DNA of 64,000 nucleotides from Lutraria lutraria. Lineage: Eukaryota > Mollusca > Bivalvia > Venerida > Mactridae. The notes below the pieces were generated by a model. The model made no database searches. It saw only the letters and a program-made list of their open reading frames with translations, and was not told the origin of the DNA. Within the stretch, counting starts at the first letter, position 1. The number at the start of each line of letters is the position of its first letter. Below, in pieces: positions 10,466 through 23,770 of the stretch. The stretch is taken from assembly GCA_964023205.1 (NCBI GenBank), contig OZ026841.1, positions 32,688,399 to 32,752,398 on the forward strand. Direction: 5' to 3'. The position numbers and the translations under genes were made by a program.

Positions 10466-13400
10466 GAAATAGAAGATTACTGTTCCTCTATGCGGTTTAT
10501 AATTTAGATAATTGAAATCTATTTAATCCAGTCTTTCAATTACACTTCGAAGGAATCGCTGAATTGCTGTACAGGTTGTTGTTGTAGTAGAGAGTGTCAT
10601 ACAGAAATGTTGAGGGTGCTGATGAGATATGAATGATACTATAAGATTTAACTTTCTTAAAATTAATCCTTTTATTTCCAATGTAATTCAATTGTTTAAT
10701 TCAATTCTTACAAGTGACGAGCATGAACCGCTAAAACTATTTCGCTGGTAAATTATTATACAAGTCATGTATAACTTGATGACGTCAAGATATGACGTCA
10801 CCAGATAAGAATGTAAATAGTAAAGTATTGTAGTTTAAACGTTCATTTCTGGTCAAACATCGAAGTGTTAACTCCCTCTGACCTCATAACACACACTGAA
10901 TAAAGCCTGTATAACTGAATCTGTAATAACATAATTAGGTCAAAAGTAGTCCGTCGACGATGAACAGATACAAAGGGTATCCGATTGAAAAGGAGTTTAT
11001 CGAAGTGTAAACTCCCTCCATTGACCAATCAAAATGCGTAGATTGTTAGAATTGGAAATAATTAGCTATAACAGACATGTTTGAAATATTCATAAGTTGA
11101 ATTTAGCCTGAAGTAGTCATCCTACCTTAAATTATTGGTCGATTATCAGTTACAGACACAGTACTGAGATTGTTAATTTGCTGTTTTTTCAGGAACGATG
11201 TAATTTCTTTATTGAGACCGCAGTCAGGTTGCTTTCTCTTTTTGTGATTATTTTAAATTTTTAACATTAATTATAAAGTATATATTTTACATTTGTAATA
11301 AACTAAAACTTTACTTTTCTTGTTTTTCCTGGGCCGGATTTGAAAGCATGCACTATTTCATATTTAATGATAAAACAGTTCATAATATAGTATTAATTAA
11401 AATACACCAGTGCAGCTCAATCATACGTGTCGAATCTCGGTAAATATGTTTACATTACGCGTTCGTTTTCTCGGTGACCTTCAAAGATGCGATGTTTTTA
11501 TCGTAGATTAGATTTCACATAAAAGTACAATTAATAAAAGCATGAAAGTTTCTTCATAGTTTCTTGATATCTTGAATAGTTGATGTTGATTTGTACTACT
11601 GTTTGAAACCGTCTTCTTCTCAATATGCGGATGCCGGGTATTAGCAGACAGCAAGGATTAGGGCAAATCGGTGAGACCGGGTATATAGCATGACCTAACA
11701 ATGACACTAAACTGGTTCCTGTTCCCTGTTGCAATGTATCATATGTACGAACGTATCCAACAGAAACCAGTGTACAAAGGCAATTGATCATTGCTGGCCC
11801 CTCAGGACACGTTATATTATCGACTGCTTCCAAATACAACACAAATGGGGTCGGATCGGAGATACAATAAACAATATCAATATGCAATATCACACATTTA
11901 ATGACTTTGACATATTTCAGTGTGGGGAATCCACGTGACCTAGTGACGTCACAATGTTATCGTTACAAGCGCGTTTTCTGTCAATTGAACTAGGAAAACA
12001 TCACATAAGTGCATTATTTTTCGTTTTCTTCTAAAGCCACATAACTGTTGCAACTCCTTACATAAAGGGCTACCTCCGGTTCAGATTTTTGTCACTGAAG
12101 GCCCTCTACTTTTTTGCTTTTCTTGTCCAAACCGTTTGACAGTGTTATGAAAATGAACGTTATTTTTACAAGAAAAAAATAGAAAACGGTTTGGATTAGT
12201 TACAGTTCTCAAATATGGGGTTCCGGTTGATTTGCCTTCATTGATGTTTGCACGGTCTCTGGAGATTTTGGTTCGATATCGCTAATTGCAAGCAGCGGAG
12301 ATTTACATAATTATATTCCTTAAAAATTGTACAATATGGTTCAGTTCTGATATCAAAAATGACGTACATAATTTCGTAGTTTGTAATACTGTAAAACTAA
12401 ACTTGTTAGTAAACGCAACTGCATCTTTTTTATAATCATGAAAATTCTCGACTGGAATTCTGCGGACATTTTATTTACAAAAAAGAACACGAACAAAAAT
12501 AACATGATAATGTATACAACATTTACAACAATAGATGACAATATATTGAGTGAGGTTTATATTTCTAAGAATACAGATCAGAAAAACATTCATACAAAAA
12601 ATAAACATACACAACCCGATACAAAAATCTGTCACAATGTACCTTAAATCAACATAAAAACTTTTTATTTGTATTTTTTTATTGACCGATAGTCATATCT
12701 TAGTACATGATATAAACATAATAATCTCATCGCATTACATTTCAAGATGTCCTTACCGGATATATTTATATTGAGAACATGTTAAAAATGTTAGATGGTA
12801 GGAGTCTTTTACTATTGTATCAATAATATTAATATCAGCATATAAACTTAATGTCTCCAAAACTTTCCCTCTTAGTCTGTGTTAACTACTTCAATAAATC
12901 AAGTACTAAAAACTGAACTCAGAAAACATGTTAATGACTGCATGACTACAATATAGCTCAACGATTAGTGATGATAACCCACAAATCAACTATAAATACT
13001 TACAATAAGCACGTACAATCACATTTCTCGTTTTTCTCACAGAACTGTCGTTCTAAATAAAACAATCAAGATCAAGTAATATAGACAATTATCATGTCTT
13101 TTTTCTAGACAACTTTAAAATACCAAATGGTCATATATGAACTGTAACATATTCTTACAGCCTCTCTGTGATTTATATTAAGGAATGAGTTTTGTCGGTG
13201 CATTAACAGGTTGCAACCATGTTCCTTAACGGCATCGTTATACTATATTCGTGCCTCTTACGACGATGCTACATTGGTACATTACCTACTCTTTAATTGC
13301 ATAAACTTTTGACACATCCGTCAGTGTTACGGGGAGCGTTCTGTGTATTCCCTTGTCAGATAATTGCGACAAACTGTTTCTACACTCGTGTGTATTTACA

Positions 13401-13650
13401 TGTTTATGATTGTACATCCTTACCATAATTATCGATTGATATGGAGAAAAAGAGGTTATGTAATTCTGTAGAATTCTAGACGTCACTTAATTACCCAATA
13501 TAATTTCAATAATACAGTGTTTTTTGCAATCAACAAATTTATGCAATGCATGCATTGGTGATCGTTTTAAGACGAACTCCAATGTAATACAACATTCTCA
13601 AAAACAATACAATTCGTCATAACATTGTTTTTTTTTCAATGTGTGAGTGG
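10466..13650. other. Intergenic stretch, no supported gene
   Basis: AT-rich DNA between LINE-B and the 7TM receptor gene. Small things seen: two copies of CGAAGTGT(T/A)AACTCCCTC at about 10861 and 11001; TGACGTCA-like palindromes near 10780-10800; and a short inverted pair AAACCGTTT / AAAACGGTTT at about 12128-12192. The longest open frame (11531-11893, minus) has no recognisable domain. An AATAAA on the minus strand near 12665-12690 could serve the receptor gene, but it is about 1 kb past the stop. Confidence 0.5.
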
Positions 13651-13653
13651 ATT

Positions 13654-15081
13654 TCATATACCAAGTATACATCTCATAACGATCTGGTGTATTTTAAAAG
13701 TAAAGCAAACTAATATAATAATACTGTATGGAATAGATAAAACTGATGAAATCAATGAAAATTCGGGACTTTGTGCAAAGTCATTTTCAGTCCGTACAAT
13801 TTCTACGATTAAAGTAAAAATGGATGCAAATAGTAGACCCCTTGAGAATGAGACGATTTCCATGACAAATCGATTACCATCTGTTATATTGGTCTTAGAC
13901 AGTTTACAAACCACAGTTAGATCGACAAAAATCGCAACGGTTTGTGGCAGAATGCACGCTACGCTATGTGCATAAATGTATTTATTTCGGTTAAGTTCCA
14001 GAACCATATTGTAACAAACCAATAGATATAAACCCTCACAAGAAGCAAGAATAAAAGCCATACCGAGAGAGAAGTACATACCAACACGAACTCGGGAATC
14101 AAATAACACCAGAGTGCCATCTATTTTTAGGGTTGCTAGCAATATGCCCACATTGACAAAAGATACCAAAAGGGAACAAAACGACCCGATGGCTTTTCGA
14201 ATAATTAGAATTGTTATTTTGTGTGACAACCCTACATTACGCAAAACTTCATCAAAGATGCGTTCGAAAACTATTACCACCCACAAAAAAGTGATAGCAA
14301 CTTTCAACGCTCTGGGAACTTCGGGATGGAATAAATTAATTGCCAATGCAGTTGTACAAAAACAAAAGAGAATGCTGGTACACGCTAAGCTAAAAAAGAG
14401 ACTTGTCTCGCTTGATACCGCCGGTCCCAAATATGTCTTTATGACTTTTTGGAAGTCCGACAAACACACAGAATAAATATCCTCGTTTCCATTTTGCCAT
14501 TGCAATAATTCTGACATATCGATGAGTAGTTCCTGAAGCTTCAGTGGTAAACGATTTTGATCAAGAGTTGTGATGTTAAACGTGACCGATGGACAATTAA
14601 AGTTATTCTTTAAAGTAATGTTATGAGGGCATCTAGTATGACGAACTTGGACAAGCAAGGTTAAACTCTGTAACTGATCAAAATAGTCTCTTCCTATAAC
14701 CGTATACTTTAGGTTAGTGTTGGACAAGCTTTGAAGATGATTTTTACTATAAAGTGACTTGTAGTACATGGCTATAATGTTAGCTTCGCTGCAATCGTTC
14801 ATCGTGCAAACGGTGATATCTACATAATAACGATTTATCGTAATATTAGCCTGTGACCAAAAGTACCAAGTACACAAATAACAACCATGCTTGGTTACTT
14901 CAATCGATTCAACAAAACGTTCGATCATTTTTTTGTTCAACCATGTATTTGTTGACGAGTTGTCTGTCGTTAACTCTAAAACAATGGAAAGTCCAAAACC
15001 GTTGGTGTTATATTTGTTCTTTAGACATTGCCCGAAATATGGAAATGTTCCAACTGGACAGTCGAGAATAATACATTCCTC
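13654..15081 (-). CDS. 7TM receptor gene, exon 2 (juxtamembrane ectodomain and seven membrane segments)
   Basis: 475 codons plus stop. The first residues after the TTTTCCAG acceptor are EECIILDCPVGTFPYFGQC, a Cys pair pattern that fits the end of the ectodomain in exon 1. The frame is open from the acceptor through the TTG near 14940 to the TGA at 13654-13656. Membrane segments begin with LFFSLACTSILFCFC and end with SIPYSIIILVCFTF. Confidence 0.8.
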   Translation of the reverse strand, partial: EECIILDCPVGTFPYFGQCLKNKYNTNGFGLSIVLELTTDNSSTNTWLNKKMIERFVESIEVTKHGCYLCTWYFWSQANITINRYYVDITVCTMNDCSEANIIAMYYKSLYSKNHLQSLSNTNLKYTVIGRDYFDQLQSLTLLVQVRHTRCPHNITLKNNFNCPSVTFNITTLDQNRLPLKLQELLIDMSELLQWQNGNEDIYSVCLSDFQKVIKTYLGPAVSSETSLFFSLACTSILFCFCTTALAINLFHPEVPRALKVAITFLWVVIVFERIFDEVLRNVGLSHKITILIIRKAIGSFCSLLVSFVNVGILLATLKIDGTLVLFDSRVRVGMYFSLGMAFILASCEGLYLLVCYNMVLELNRNKYIYAHSVACILPQTVAIFVDLTVVCKLSKTNITDGNRFVMEIVSFSRGLLFASIFTLIVEIVRTENDFAQSPEFSLISSVLSIPYSIIILVCFTFKIHQIVMRCILGI

Positions 15082-16466
15082 CTGGAAAATTCAAGGTATA
15101 AAACTTTAAAATCAAATGTGTAGGAAATCCCCAGACAAAATACTTTTGAATTACCAGAACATACCTGATTTTTCCAAACTTGTATAATGGACAAAATAAT
15201 ATATGTACTTCTTTTTTAAAACAGTAGATTCAACGAACTATAAACTTCTTATTTTCAGAAAGTAGCTTTGTTATAATAGTACATTCTATAATCAGACGTT
15301 CTCGGAGACGTACCTTGCTGCGTGTTACATGATAAATTATCCTACGTAGAGCTTCAGACGGTTCCAAAGCGTTTTGTTCTCCATTATTTGCAATTTTTTA
15401 TAGTATTATTTTCTTATCTATATTGTCAAATCACAGTGTTAAGAGTGATGTAATGGTCATTTATTCAATTCATCTGTGTGTGTTTTGGATATTAATATAT
15501 ATGTAAGTAAAGTTTTACCATCCATGGATCGGACACCTCGCCCCTTGCACAATACGAATAGCTGACGTCTAGAAGATCGTTCTTTTTATTAAGTGAATCT
15601 GATTCCAATAAGAACGTCATTCGGTAAATACGTCCTCCTTTATACATTCGCAACAAATCCTTTTCTCGACATACGCCGGTGCTGTTTTCAAATTTCCTGG
15701 TATTACATCGTTCACAAAAAACATTTTTATAAAGTCTGGTAGAATATTGAACGTTTGATATAAGTGAAGGATTTTCACAGACCCACGTTCCACTAACGTT
15801 GCATTTACTTATCGTGTTAACGTTACACAAATACAAATGCGCCGGAAATCCCTTCGGTGGATAGGAATAAATCTGTACAAGTTGACTTAATTGGAACAGC
15901 TTGTTTTCTTGGACTAGATTTAACACTTCGGTTTTGTTTGTTTTGCCTCCTAACGCAAATCCTTGAGACCATCGTTGTATTGAAGTTATTCCATTACACA
16001 ACGCGCATTTTTCATTTTTGAAAATGTTATTATTCACATCAGAAACTAGATTATAATCTTGGATATCTCTCGGATCTTTGCAAGCAGACTTCAGAGATGC
16101 GTCCGAATTCTCCGGGCATGTATCAACAGTGTAAAATTGTAAATTTCTGAACGTTTCCCATAGATATGGATGTTTTCCAAAAAGGCTTGTCTGACTTCTA
16201 CACGGTGCTTTCATGAACGGATTTATCGCTGAATTGGGACAACAATTCCCTGCGATACAATCTTCAGAACAAACACATGGTTGACAGCAGCTCACGTATC
16301 CTGGTGGTGGTTTTAATGCACTTCTGTTTCTGCAATCATATGAATTGTGTACGCATTCAGCTGTCAGCAGATCAAGTGCATCATAAGAATTTATTGAAAT
16401 GCTTGAAATTAAGTCCGATATCATCGAAAGAAGCAAAACAACGTATCTAGCCGTAATAATCGACAT
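13654..16466 (-). CDS. Somatomedin-B-like / seven-transmembrane receptor (adhesion/secretin-like), two coding exons
   Basis: A predicted cell-surface receptor of 791 residues from exon 1 (16466-15519) and exon 2 (15081-13654). The join uses a GTAAAA donor after a phase-0 ATG codon and a TTTTCCAG acceptor. Residues 1-24 look like a signal peptide. A cysteine cluster at about 38-77 (C38, C45, C60, C61, C64, C66, C70, C75, C76) resembles a somatomedin-B fold. A further Cys-rich ectodomain follows, with many N-glycosylation sites (NKT, NVS, NST, NIT). From about residue 543 to 785 there are seven hydrophobic segments, arranged as in secretin/adhesion-type receptors. I see no GPS autocleavage motif. 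After the last segment only a few residues remain before the stop. The ligand is unknown. A divergent orphan 7TM protein is the main alternative reading. Confidence 0.8.
15519..16466 (-). CDS. 7TM receptor gene, exon 1 (signal peptide and Cys-rich ectodomain)
   Basis: 316 codons, starting at an ATG with AAA just upstream. The first in-frame peptide has a hydrophobic core (YVVLLLSMISDLI) typical of a secretion signal. The exon ends at ATG/GTAAAA; past this the frame reads only eight more residues to a stop, supporting a splice here. Confidence 0.8.
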
Positions 16467-17477
16467 TTTTTAATCACAGTACCGATTTCTATAATTCTCA
16501 GATCATTTTCTACTTAATTTACATCCATGCTCAATCATGGATGTTTTGTTTACAGCTTCCACCAGAATTATTATCATGTGATCATAATCGATAGTAGTTA
16601 TCACATATATAATTAAACAGACCGAATCATCGCGCATCAGTCAGACGCTTTGAAGAGTTTCATATCATGGTGTGTAAAAATGTGATTTGGAACCTTTTTT
16701 AAGCTTTGACACGACCAGGTTATATATGTATGTCTTTATTCATTTCTATAATGATCTGTATATTTCGACCTCCGACAAATGGCGGTTAACATTTTTTACC
16801 TATCAATAAAAAATACATGTGAACAGGTATTACTTATATGAGGAGGAACAGATTTTAGGTCCATAAAAATAATGTTTACGGCTACCATTTACAGAGTGTT
16901 TAATGTTAGGATAAATGTTCAGTTATGTAAGGTGTTGCCTGTAAATGCCCCATAAACATTCGTACGGTTAGGGGGATAGGTTTAGAGAACCTGACTTACA
17001 TACAGTGGTATACTTAATTATTGTCATACTGGAAATTTCGTACAAAGTGAGGCATATTTTCATTCATATTATAATGGAAATACGTACGCAAACCAATGCA
17101 TTTCAAAATTAGGAATATTATTTATTTATATATAGTATTAAAGCTAGTTTTTGAAGAAGTAACTGGTAGTGTGAGATTGAGGGACCTGCATTACATACCG
17201 AGGTATACCTTATTTTGCTAACGATCTAAATAAAAGTTTGATAGGTATACCAGCCTTTCAAAATATAGAACATCGTCTTCTAGATAGCATTATTAGTTTA
17301 AAAATATATAAACGATATAAATCTGATGTTAATTTGTGTACCGTTCGATAAAGTGATTGGCAAAATATTTTACAAGTATTACATTTTAAGTGATATTTTT
17401 GCCTTGATTAGTGAATTTGGTGTATTGATTATGTACTCCATTCGGATGATGTGATGAAGATCACAAAGTATTTATTT

Positions 17478-17615
17478 CTTGATAATATAAAAAGGCTACA
17501 ATGCATTAAATTTCTGACGGTATGAAAAAAGGCTACAGTACATTAAATCCCTGAAGATTATTGATATGAAAAATGCTACAATGTGTTAAATTCCTGATGA
17601 TATTACAAGGTAGCA
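17478..17615. repeat. Short tandem repeat, about three degenerate units of 45-60 bp
   Basis: Three successive copies of AAAAAGGCTACAATGCATTA followed by AA(A/T)(T/C)(T/C)CCTGA and a TATGA-like end, each with small changes. No coding potential. Confidence 0.5.
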
Positions 17616-18539
17616 AGGTATAATAACGATTATTCGAATGCAAAATGCATGCTCACAACGAGCAATTCATTCCCTTTTACTCACAAAACAGTCAATCACA
17701 GTTAAATAATATTTAAACTGATATATAGGAATTTTATCATGACCTCTAAAAGCAATATTGCCTTATTATCGTAATTTCTTTTAAAGTTCCCCGAGATACT
17801 TAAATGTACTTACGGCACATTTTTTAAGAATATTTTTAAGTTATTGTCTTTGTTGAAAAATAGAAAAAATATCAATTTCTGAAGATAATGCACCGTGACC
17901 TATACTTTTCTGTTATAAATTAGATCGGTAATACGTTGTTATTTTCTACCGTCAGTTTTCATTAAAATGGGTCTCTTTTTTTCTTTAATCTCAGAAATAG
18001 TGGCTACCTCATAGACTCTTATGCAAAGTTAAATGGACGATAACTGAAAGGATTGTCTCTGTTAGACATCTTCTATCTTAGAAACTATAAAAAAAACACC
18101 TATCCGCTCTCTTTTGATATACCTATTTTGGACATTATCGCTTTATACCTTTAATTCACGGATTTGAATTATGATTTACGAGTTATGTATGTTTTGTAAT
18201 TATTTGATGTATATGGTCTGATTGACAGTATTTGAAAATAGGGGTACAGACAGACTGTGTAGCCAAGACATAGCCCATTATAAGACACTATAATCCGGAC
18301 ATGGTCAAGGTCAACGGTCTAAGGCAAAAACAGGATAAGTATCAAAGATGTAGTCAAAAAAATCAAATCTAATCTAACAATAAATAGCCCGTTTATATAG
18401 CGTTAAAAATTGAATCCAGTCAAGACAAATTGAGTGTATGTGATATGAATGTTTTTGGAACGTCCTAAGACAACAAATCGGTATGTATCAAAAAGATAGA
18501 CAAAACAAACATAGTTAAATGAAGTGCTATACGATGTAC

Positions 18540-19100
18540 ATAATAAATGATAATAAGGCCAGTGATCTCAAGGGAATGTACAAAGGAGTCCCTCGGGGTA
18601 ATCTGCTTCAATGCCTTTTTACGTCACCAATTATTAGCCTATATGTGCAACAATTCTTTAAGCATTTTTTGCTTTGCGGTGTCTTTTATAAATTACTCAT
18701 TTTTATGTAAAATTTAACAATCTACCTTTAACAAACACTCTTTTTTTATTACCATATATTGTATTGAGCATCTTTATCTATGTTTTATGTCTAGTATGTG
18801 TATTAAATTTTGATTGACTTTTGTTTTTTATTCGTCATTTCTGTCATGTTCATTTATTGTAATGTTTAGTTTTATCTGCCATAACTATGCTTTCTAAATT
18901 GTATCACATTGCTCTGTGATAATTTCTGTATGATTGTAAAGTCACATTACCTCACTTTGTCATACAATGCACTGTTATATATTTGTTTTATCTTTATACT
19001 TATCAAACTCATATTTTGTGTCGGTTAATAGCTATTCATAGGTCATGTTTAAAATGTTTATATCCTATTCCGACAATAAATAAAGTTTGAACTCGTACTT
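18540..19100 (+). mobile_element. Possible LINE 3'-end remnant
   Basis: A T-rich, coding-free stretch that ends CCGACAATAAATAAAGTTTGAA, resembling the terminal AATAAA-plus-short-tail end of non-LTR elements. Just upstream, the short peptide KGVPRGNLLQCLF at about 18580-18620 resembles the reverse transcriptase block usually written GVPQGxxLxPLLF. The identification is tentative: no other domain survives. Confidence 0.3.
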
Positions 19101-22100
19101 GAAAACTAGTTAAACCATCCCATGTAGCTTTGCTACTGGCCGTTTCAAGGCAGTACTCGCTGGAGACATTTACATAACTAGCACTTTTCACGTTTAGAAT
19201 GCTATTGTTTGCCTTATCGGAATCTAATTTAATACTAAACAGATATTTAAAACCAGTAACACATCGTGTATTTTATGATTACATTATAACACGAAATCCC
19301 GATTTGCAATATGATAATAACCACAATGCGTTACCCTACGACAAAATTATCACCTTATGACATTTTGATTTCACTTATTTACGTTATTACTATCAACAAA
19401 AATGTGTATTGTTGCACGAATAGTTAACAAATTAACGCGAGCAACGGGGATTTCCTATCTAATCATTTCATGAAATTAATGTTTTGTCGTGTGTACCGAA
19501 CTCATCTCAGTTTTCAGATGTTTTCTAATTTCGATATGTTCATTATGTGGTGCTGAATCAGCCTTTTATCTTAATTATTGCACTATATTGTCACATGCTA
19601 CCTCGACAACGTTAGTTAGATTATGCTTAAAATATTATCTAATAAAAACATTTTTAACTTTCCTGTAGAAGCCCTAAGAAAGAATAAAGTTTATTGTTTT
19701 GCATATCTTATTCAACGTCATGGTTTGATAATCGAATGATTCAATTATTGTTCACTATGGAGACTAGATATTAATTGTCGTATCGTGGTACCTCACTTTC
19801 CACTGCAGTGATCAAACCGTATTTTCTTCCTTTGAATAGGGGTGGTGACGATTACCAATTTCAATATAAGACGATTTATTGGTCGTTCGTTCAAACATTC
19901 GAATATTTAATCATATATAAAATGTATGATATTTTGATATCATTTTTCCTTCGCACCAACGGGGTGTAGACTTTGAAATTGGCAAATAGTTCATTGTCAT
20001 TATCACTCAGATTTAGAATTTCTAAATACGTACACATGTAGTAAAAAGTCAGGAAATTTAAGAATATGATCTCAGCTTGATTGTCTGTTTGCAAAACAAT
20101 CGAATGTAACTTTCATTAATTTAAAATACGACGTTTCCATAATAATTTAGCTTACTGGATTAGATAATAAAGGTCCACATGATGATGACAGTTTATTGTG
20201 ATTTGACATCCTGGATATTTCATAATGAGTTGTAAAAATGTGATAACTCAAGCGTCGAGTATTCCGATTAGCACTTGCTGACCATATTGAACGTAAGCCT
20301 TACAAAAGTTCTATCAAAACCTATAAAATGTATATTTCCATATATATGAATAACATAAAATGGGATGAATTTTCTTGACGAAAGCCCGACCACATGGTTA
20401 TGTGAATATACTTTTCTTATGATATATGCATTGATTTGTTTAGTTTGTGCATTAAATTAAGCTAAATCAAAACAACGAGTTCAATAATCAAAGCACTGAA
20501 AGTGCTGAAGTTGCGATTGTCATTGAAAGTTACAGTAAATGTTTAAGTCACTTTGAAACAGTGAAGCACCTTTTAAGACTGGAGTTATCACGGTTACTTC
20601 AATGACTGACTGAAAAGCAAACAGTTCTGTGCTTTTCAATTTTGACAGTACCATCCATATTTCATACATGTAATCACTGTTTGCAGACCAACCAGCTAAC
20701 AGTTCTTTACTTGCAATTTAGACATAACCATTCATATTTTATAATTATTAGGTATTCACTGTTCACTGAACAGGTAAGAATAAACAGCCTTTCATTTAAA
20801 TAGTATCATTCATCTCATAGGAGTATACTCCGCTGCTTACCGCATTGAACAGCAAACAGGGAAAATTAGGACAAACTTCCATTTAGTGCAGGATGATCAT
20901 GTTGTGTACGACTTGTGATTAAGTTACACTTGTCACTATAATGCTAAGAGATGCAGTAAACACCAGTATTATTTCATGTTTATCATCACAGTTTGCCCAA
21001 GTCAGTAGCTCAGACAGCTGAACAGACGGTAGTTAATAAGGTAGAAGCATATGGAAAACAAAACAAGATTTTTTCTAAGTACTATACCTACTTGCAAAAG
21101 AAATGCAGATATTTCTTTTAAATATCTAGAATAAATTTAATGCATTTTTTTATTTTTCTCATTTTCACCAAACGTTGATTTCAGTGTGTATTTCTAGAAA
21201 TCTGCACTCTTTGCAAGTAAATATACATAAAGTTTATTGGCAAAAAGACTGAAATAACATTGTTCAACCTTCAACAAATAGTTTTTTATCATAACAACCA
21301 ATGGTTAGAATTAAGGCAGATATTTAACAAAGATGTGTATCTATTATTATAATACAGGAAAATGTAGTTAATAATGTAGCAGCATATGGAAAACAAAACA
21401 ACGTCATTGATCTAAGTATAAAAGGGCACATTTTCAAGAAAGAAAAACACATTTGTACCTCAAACTTTGCTCAATCAGCAATTATATAATAACAACATAT
21501 ACAATGTTGAGTGTAATACAAAAACAGTGAGTAAACATAACAGTGTGTAATACTATGTTGGTAAGAAGAATAAGAACAGTAAAATGACTACAAGTTGTTT
21601 TAAGGAAAATGTATGTGTACATCACTGTACACACGACAATGAAATTAATTCAGTTATCATGTTGATCATTTATCATCGAGTCCAAAATCAGCAGAAATCA
21701 GCTATCAGTGATTTAATAAACAATCTGAATTTTATCAGTTGCATCAATTTTAAAGCTTGCGAAAATCAGCAGTTAAATCATATCCTCAGGAAAGGCAAAA
21801 AATTAATTATAAGTGATAAAAATCTGCATTTATAATCAGAAGCATCAATTTTTGAAGTTTAAGTCCCTGACAGCTTGATTCAATACAAAAATCCATTTAT
21901 TTAGAACATTTAGCCAGTACAGTTTCAACACTCAGTCACAAAAAGAAATGAGGCCATCAGGGTAAAATTAAAATAGCGTTGTCATCATGTGACTAAACAA
22001 ACAAAATGATTGGACAACAGAAATTATCCGAGAAGTACTACATAGACATGCTACAGAACACTAAGGCATACAGACGTAAAATCTGATAAAAATTATCATG

Positions 22101-22639
22101 CAGTTTAGATAAAGATGTACCAGTATTTATTATTACCTTATAAAATGTACCAATATTTAGACAATGATAATTGGTAAATAAATGGAATTTTAACCAAATA
22201 ACTTAATACAACACCTACTTATGTTAACTGACATTTTATGTACCTTAGCTACTCTATGTTTGACCTTCTTTCAGGGACCAGTCTATTATAAATCATTGGT
22301 ATCAAATTTTGCAAATAAACAACAAATATGGATTTTGCAAAATATCACAACAGTTTAACAACATATTGAAGAGCAATAAACAGTAAAAAATCACACAAAA
22401 TTTACTTCATAAGTTAAATCATATTCCTGAACAATTTAATAGTGGTAACCAAAACACTTCTCCTACCATGCACAAATTCATTTCTTAACAGAACTCCATA
22501 TACTATAGATGCTGTCTGAAGGCTGTGTCAGTAAGAAGAATATTCAAGTTGTGTAACACACCATTACATTGCATGTTATGCACACACTTAAAACATGAGT
22601 GCCAGAATGGCCCTTTATTGCTCACATGACATTCATTGT

Positions 22640-23770
22640 TTACTGATGACCTGGTGACCTAGTGCCTGACCCAAGACCAAAATAACAATAAGACAAACAT
22701 TCTGATAAGGTATGATGATGATCCAATCAAAACCCTGACATCAAGAGCATTAACAAATTTATCAAACATTTAACCCGGTCACCTACTTTTTGACTCCAGA
22801 TGACCCATGTTCGAACAGGTCATACATATCATTAAGACATCATTCTTACAAGGTCTAGTGAAGATCCAATTAAACTGTGACAACTACAGTGTTAATGTTA
22901 AAAAATTTCCTAACATTTGACCTAGTGACCCAGTTTAATACCCCAGATGACTCATATTCGAACTTGTCCTACATATCATTAAGACAAACATTCTGATAAG
23001 ATTTGGTGAAGATCTGATCAAATCCATCAACAAGGTTTTCCTATTTAAAGATTTGACCTGGTGACCTAGTTTTTGACCCCAGATGAAACATGTTCGACCT
23101 TATCTTAGTACCACCTACATAAACATACTGACAATGGTTCGTGAAGACCCAATCAAAATTAGACATCTGCAGTGTTATATAGATTTTCATAAGATTTGAC
23201 CTGGTGGCCTAGTTTTGGACCCCAGATGATCCCCATACGAACTTGACCTACAAATCATTAAGACATACATTCTGACAAATTTTGGTGAATATCCAACCAA
23301 AACTGTGACAGCTGCAGAGTTAACAAGGGACTTCCTCAGATTTGACCTGATGACCTAGATATTGATCCCAGATGACCCATTTTTGCTCTTAATCTACATA
23401 TCATTAAACATTTTTAGGATGGTTGGTGAATATACAATTAAAACTGTGAAATCTAGAGTGGTCACAAGGTTTTACAGCAATTTGCCCGAATGACCTCGTT
23501 TTTGATCCCAGATAACCCATTATTCATAAATTGTTCAAGATTTCATAAAAAAAAATTCTGACCAAGTTTCATGTATATCCAATCAAAACAATGACTTTTA
23601 GAGTGTTCACAAGGTTTTCCTTCAATTTGCCTTGGTGACCTAGTTTTCTACCCAAAATGACCTATATTTGACTTGTCAGAGATTTTGTCAATATTAACAA
23701 TCTGACCCAGTTTGTAAGAATTTGAGTAAAAATGTGGCCCCTAGTGTGTTCACAAAGTAAAAGTTGACGC
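22640..23770. repeat. Tandem array, about eight degenerate ~140-bp units (GACCTAGT family)
   Basis: Each unit contains TGACCTGGTGACCTAGTTTT, then GACCCCAGATGACCCAT, then ATCATTAAGACA, ATTCTGA, GGTGAAGATCCAATCAAAA and a TGTTAACAAGG-like end. Unit starts are near 22650, 22775, 22918, 23055, 23196, 23340, 23483 and 23628. Similar text is common in mollusc genomes as far as I recall; I could not search. No conserved open frame across units. Confidence 0.7.

Larger units (their letters stand above)
16467..22639. other. Long intergenic stretch, no supported gene
   Basis: AT-rich, with only short chance open frames. Items listed separately are the tandem repeat at 17478-17615 and a possible LINE 3' tail at 18540-19100. 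A 45-bp direct duplication (GTAGTTAATAA then GCATATGGAAAACAAAACAA) occurs at about 21030-21070 and 21366-21405. The segment 20500-20850 repeats phrases such as AACAGTTCT and CCATTCATATTT, but too irregularly to define a unit. Confidence 0.5.

Noticed and set aside
11531..11893. 120-residue minus-strand frame
   Set aside because: No recognisable domain, no splice or codon evidence, and surrounded by non-coding AT-rich DNA.
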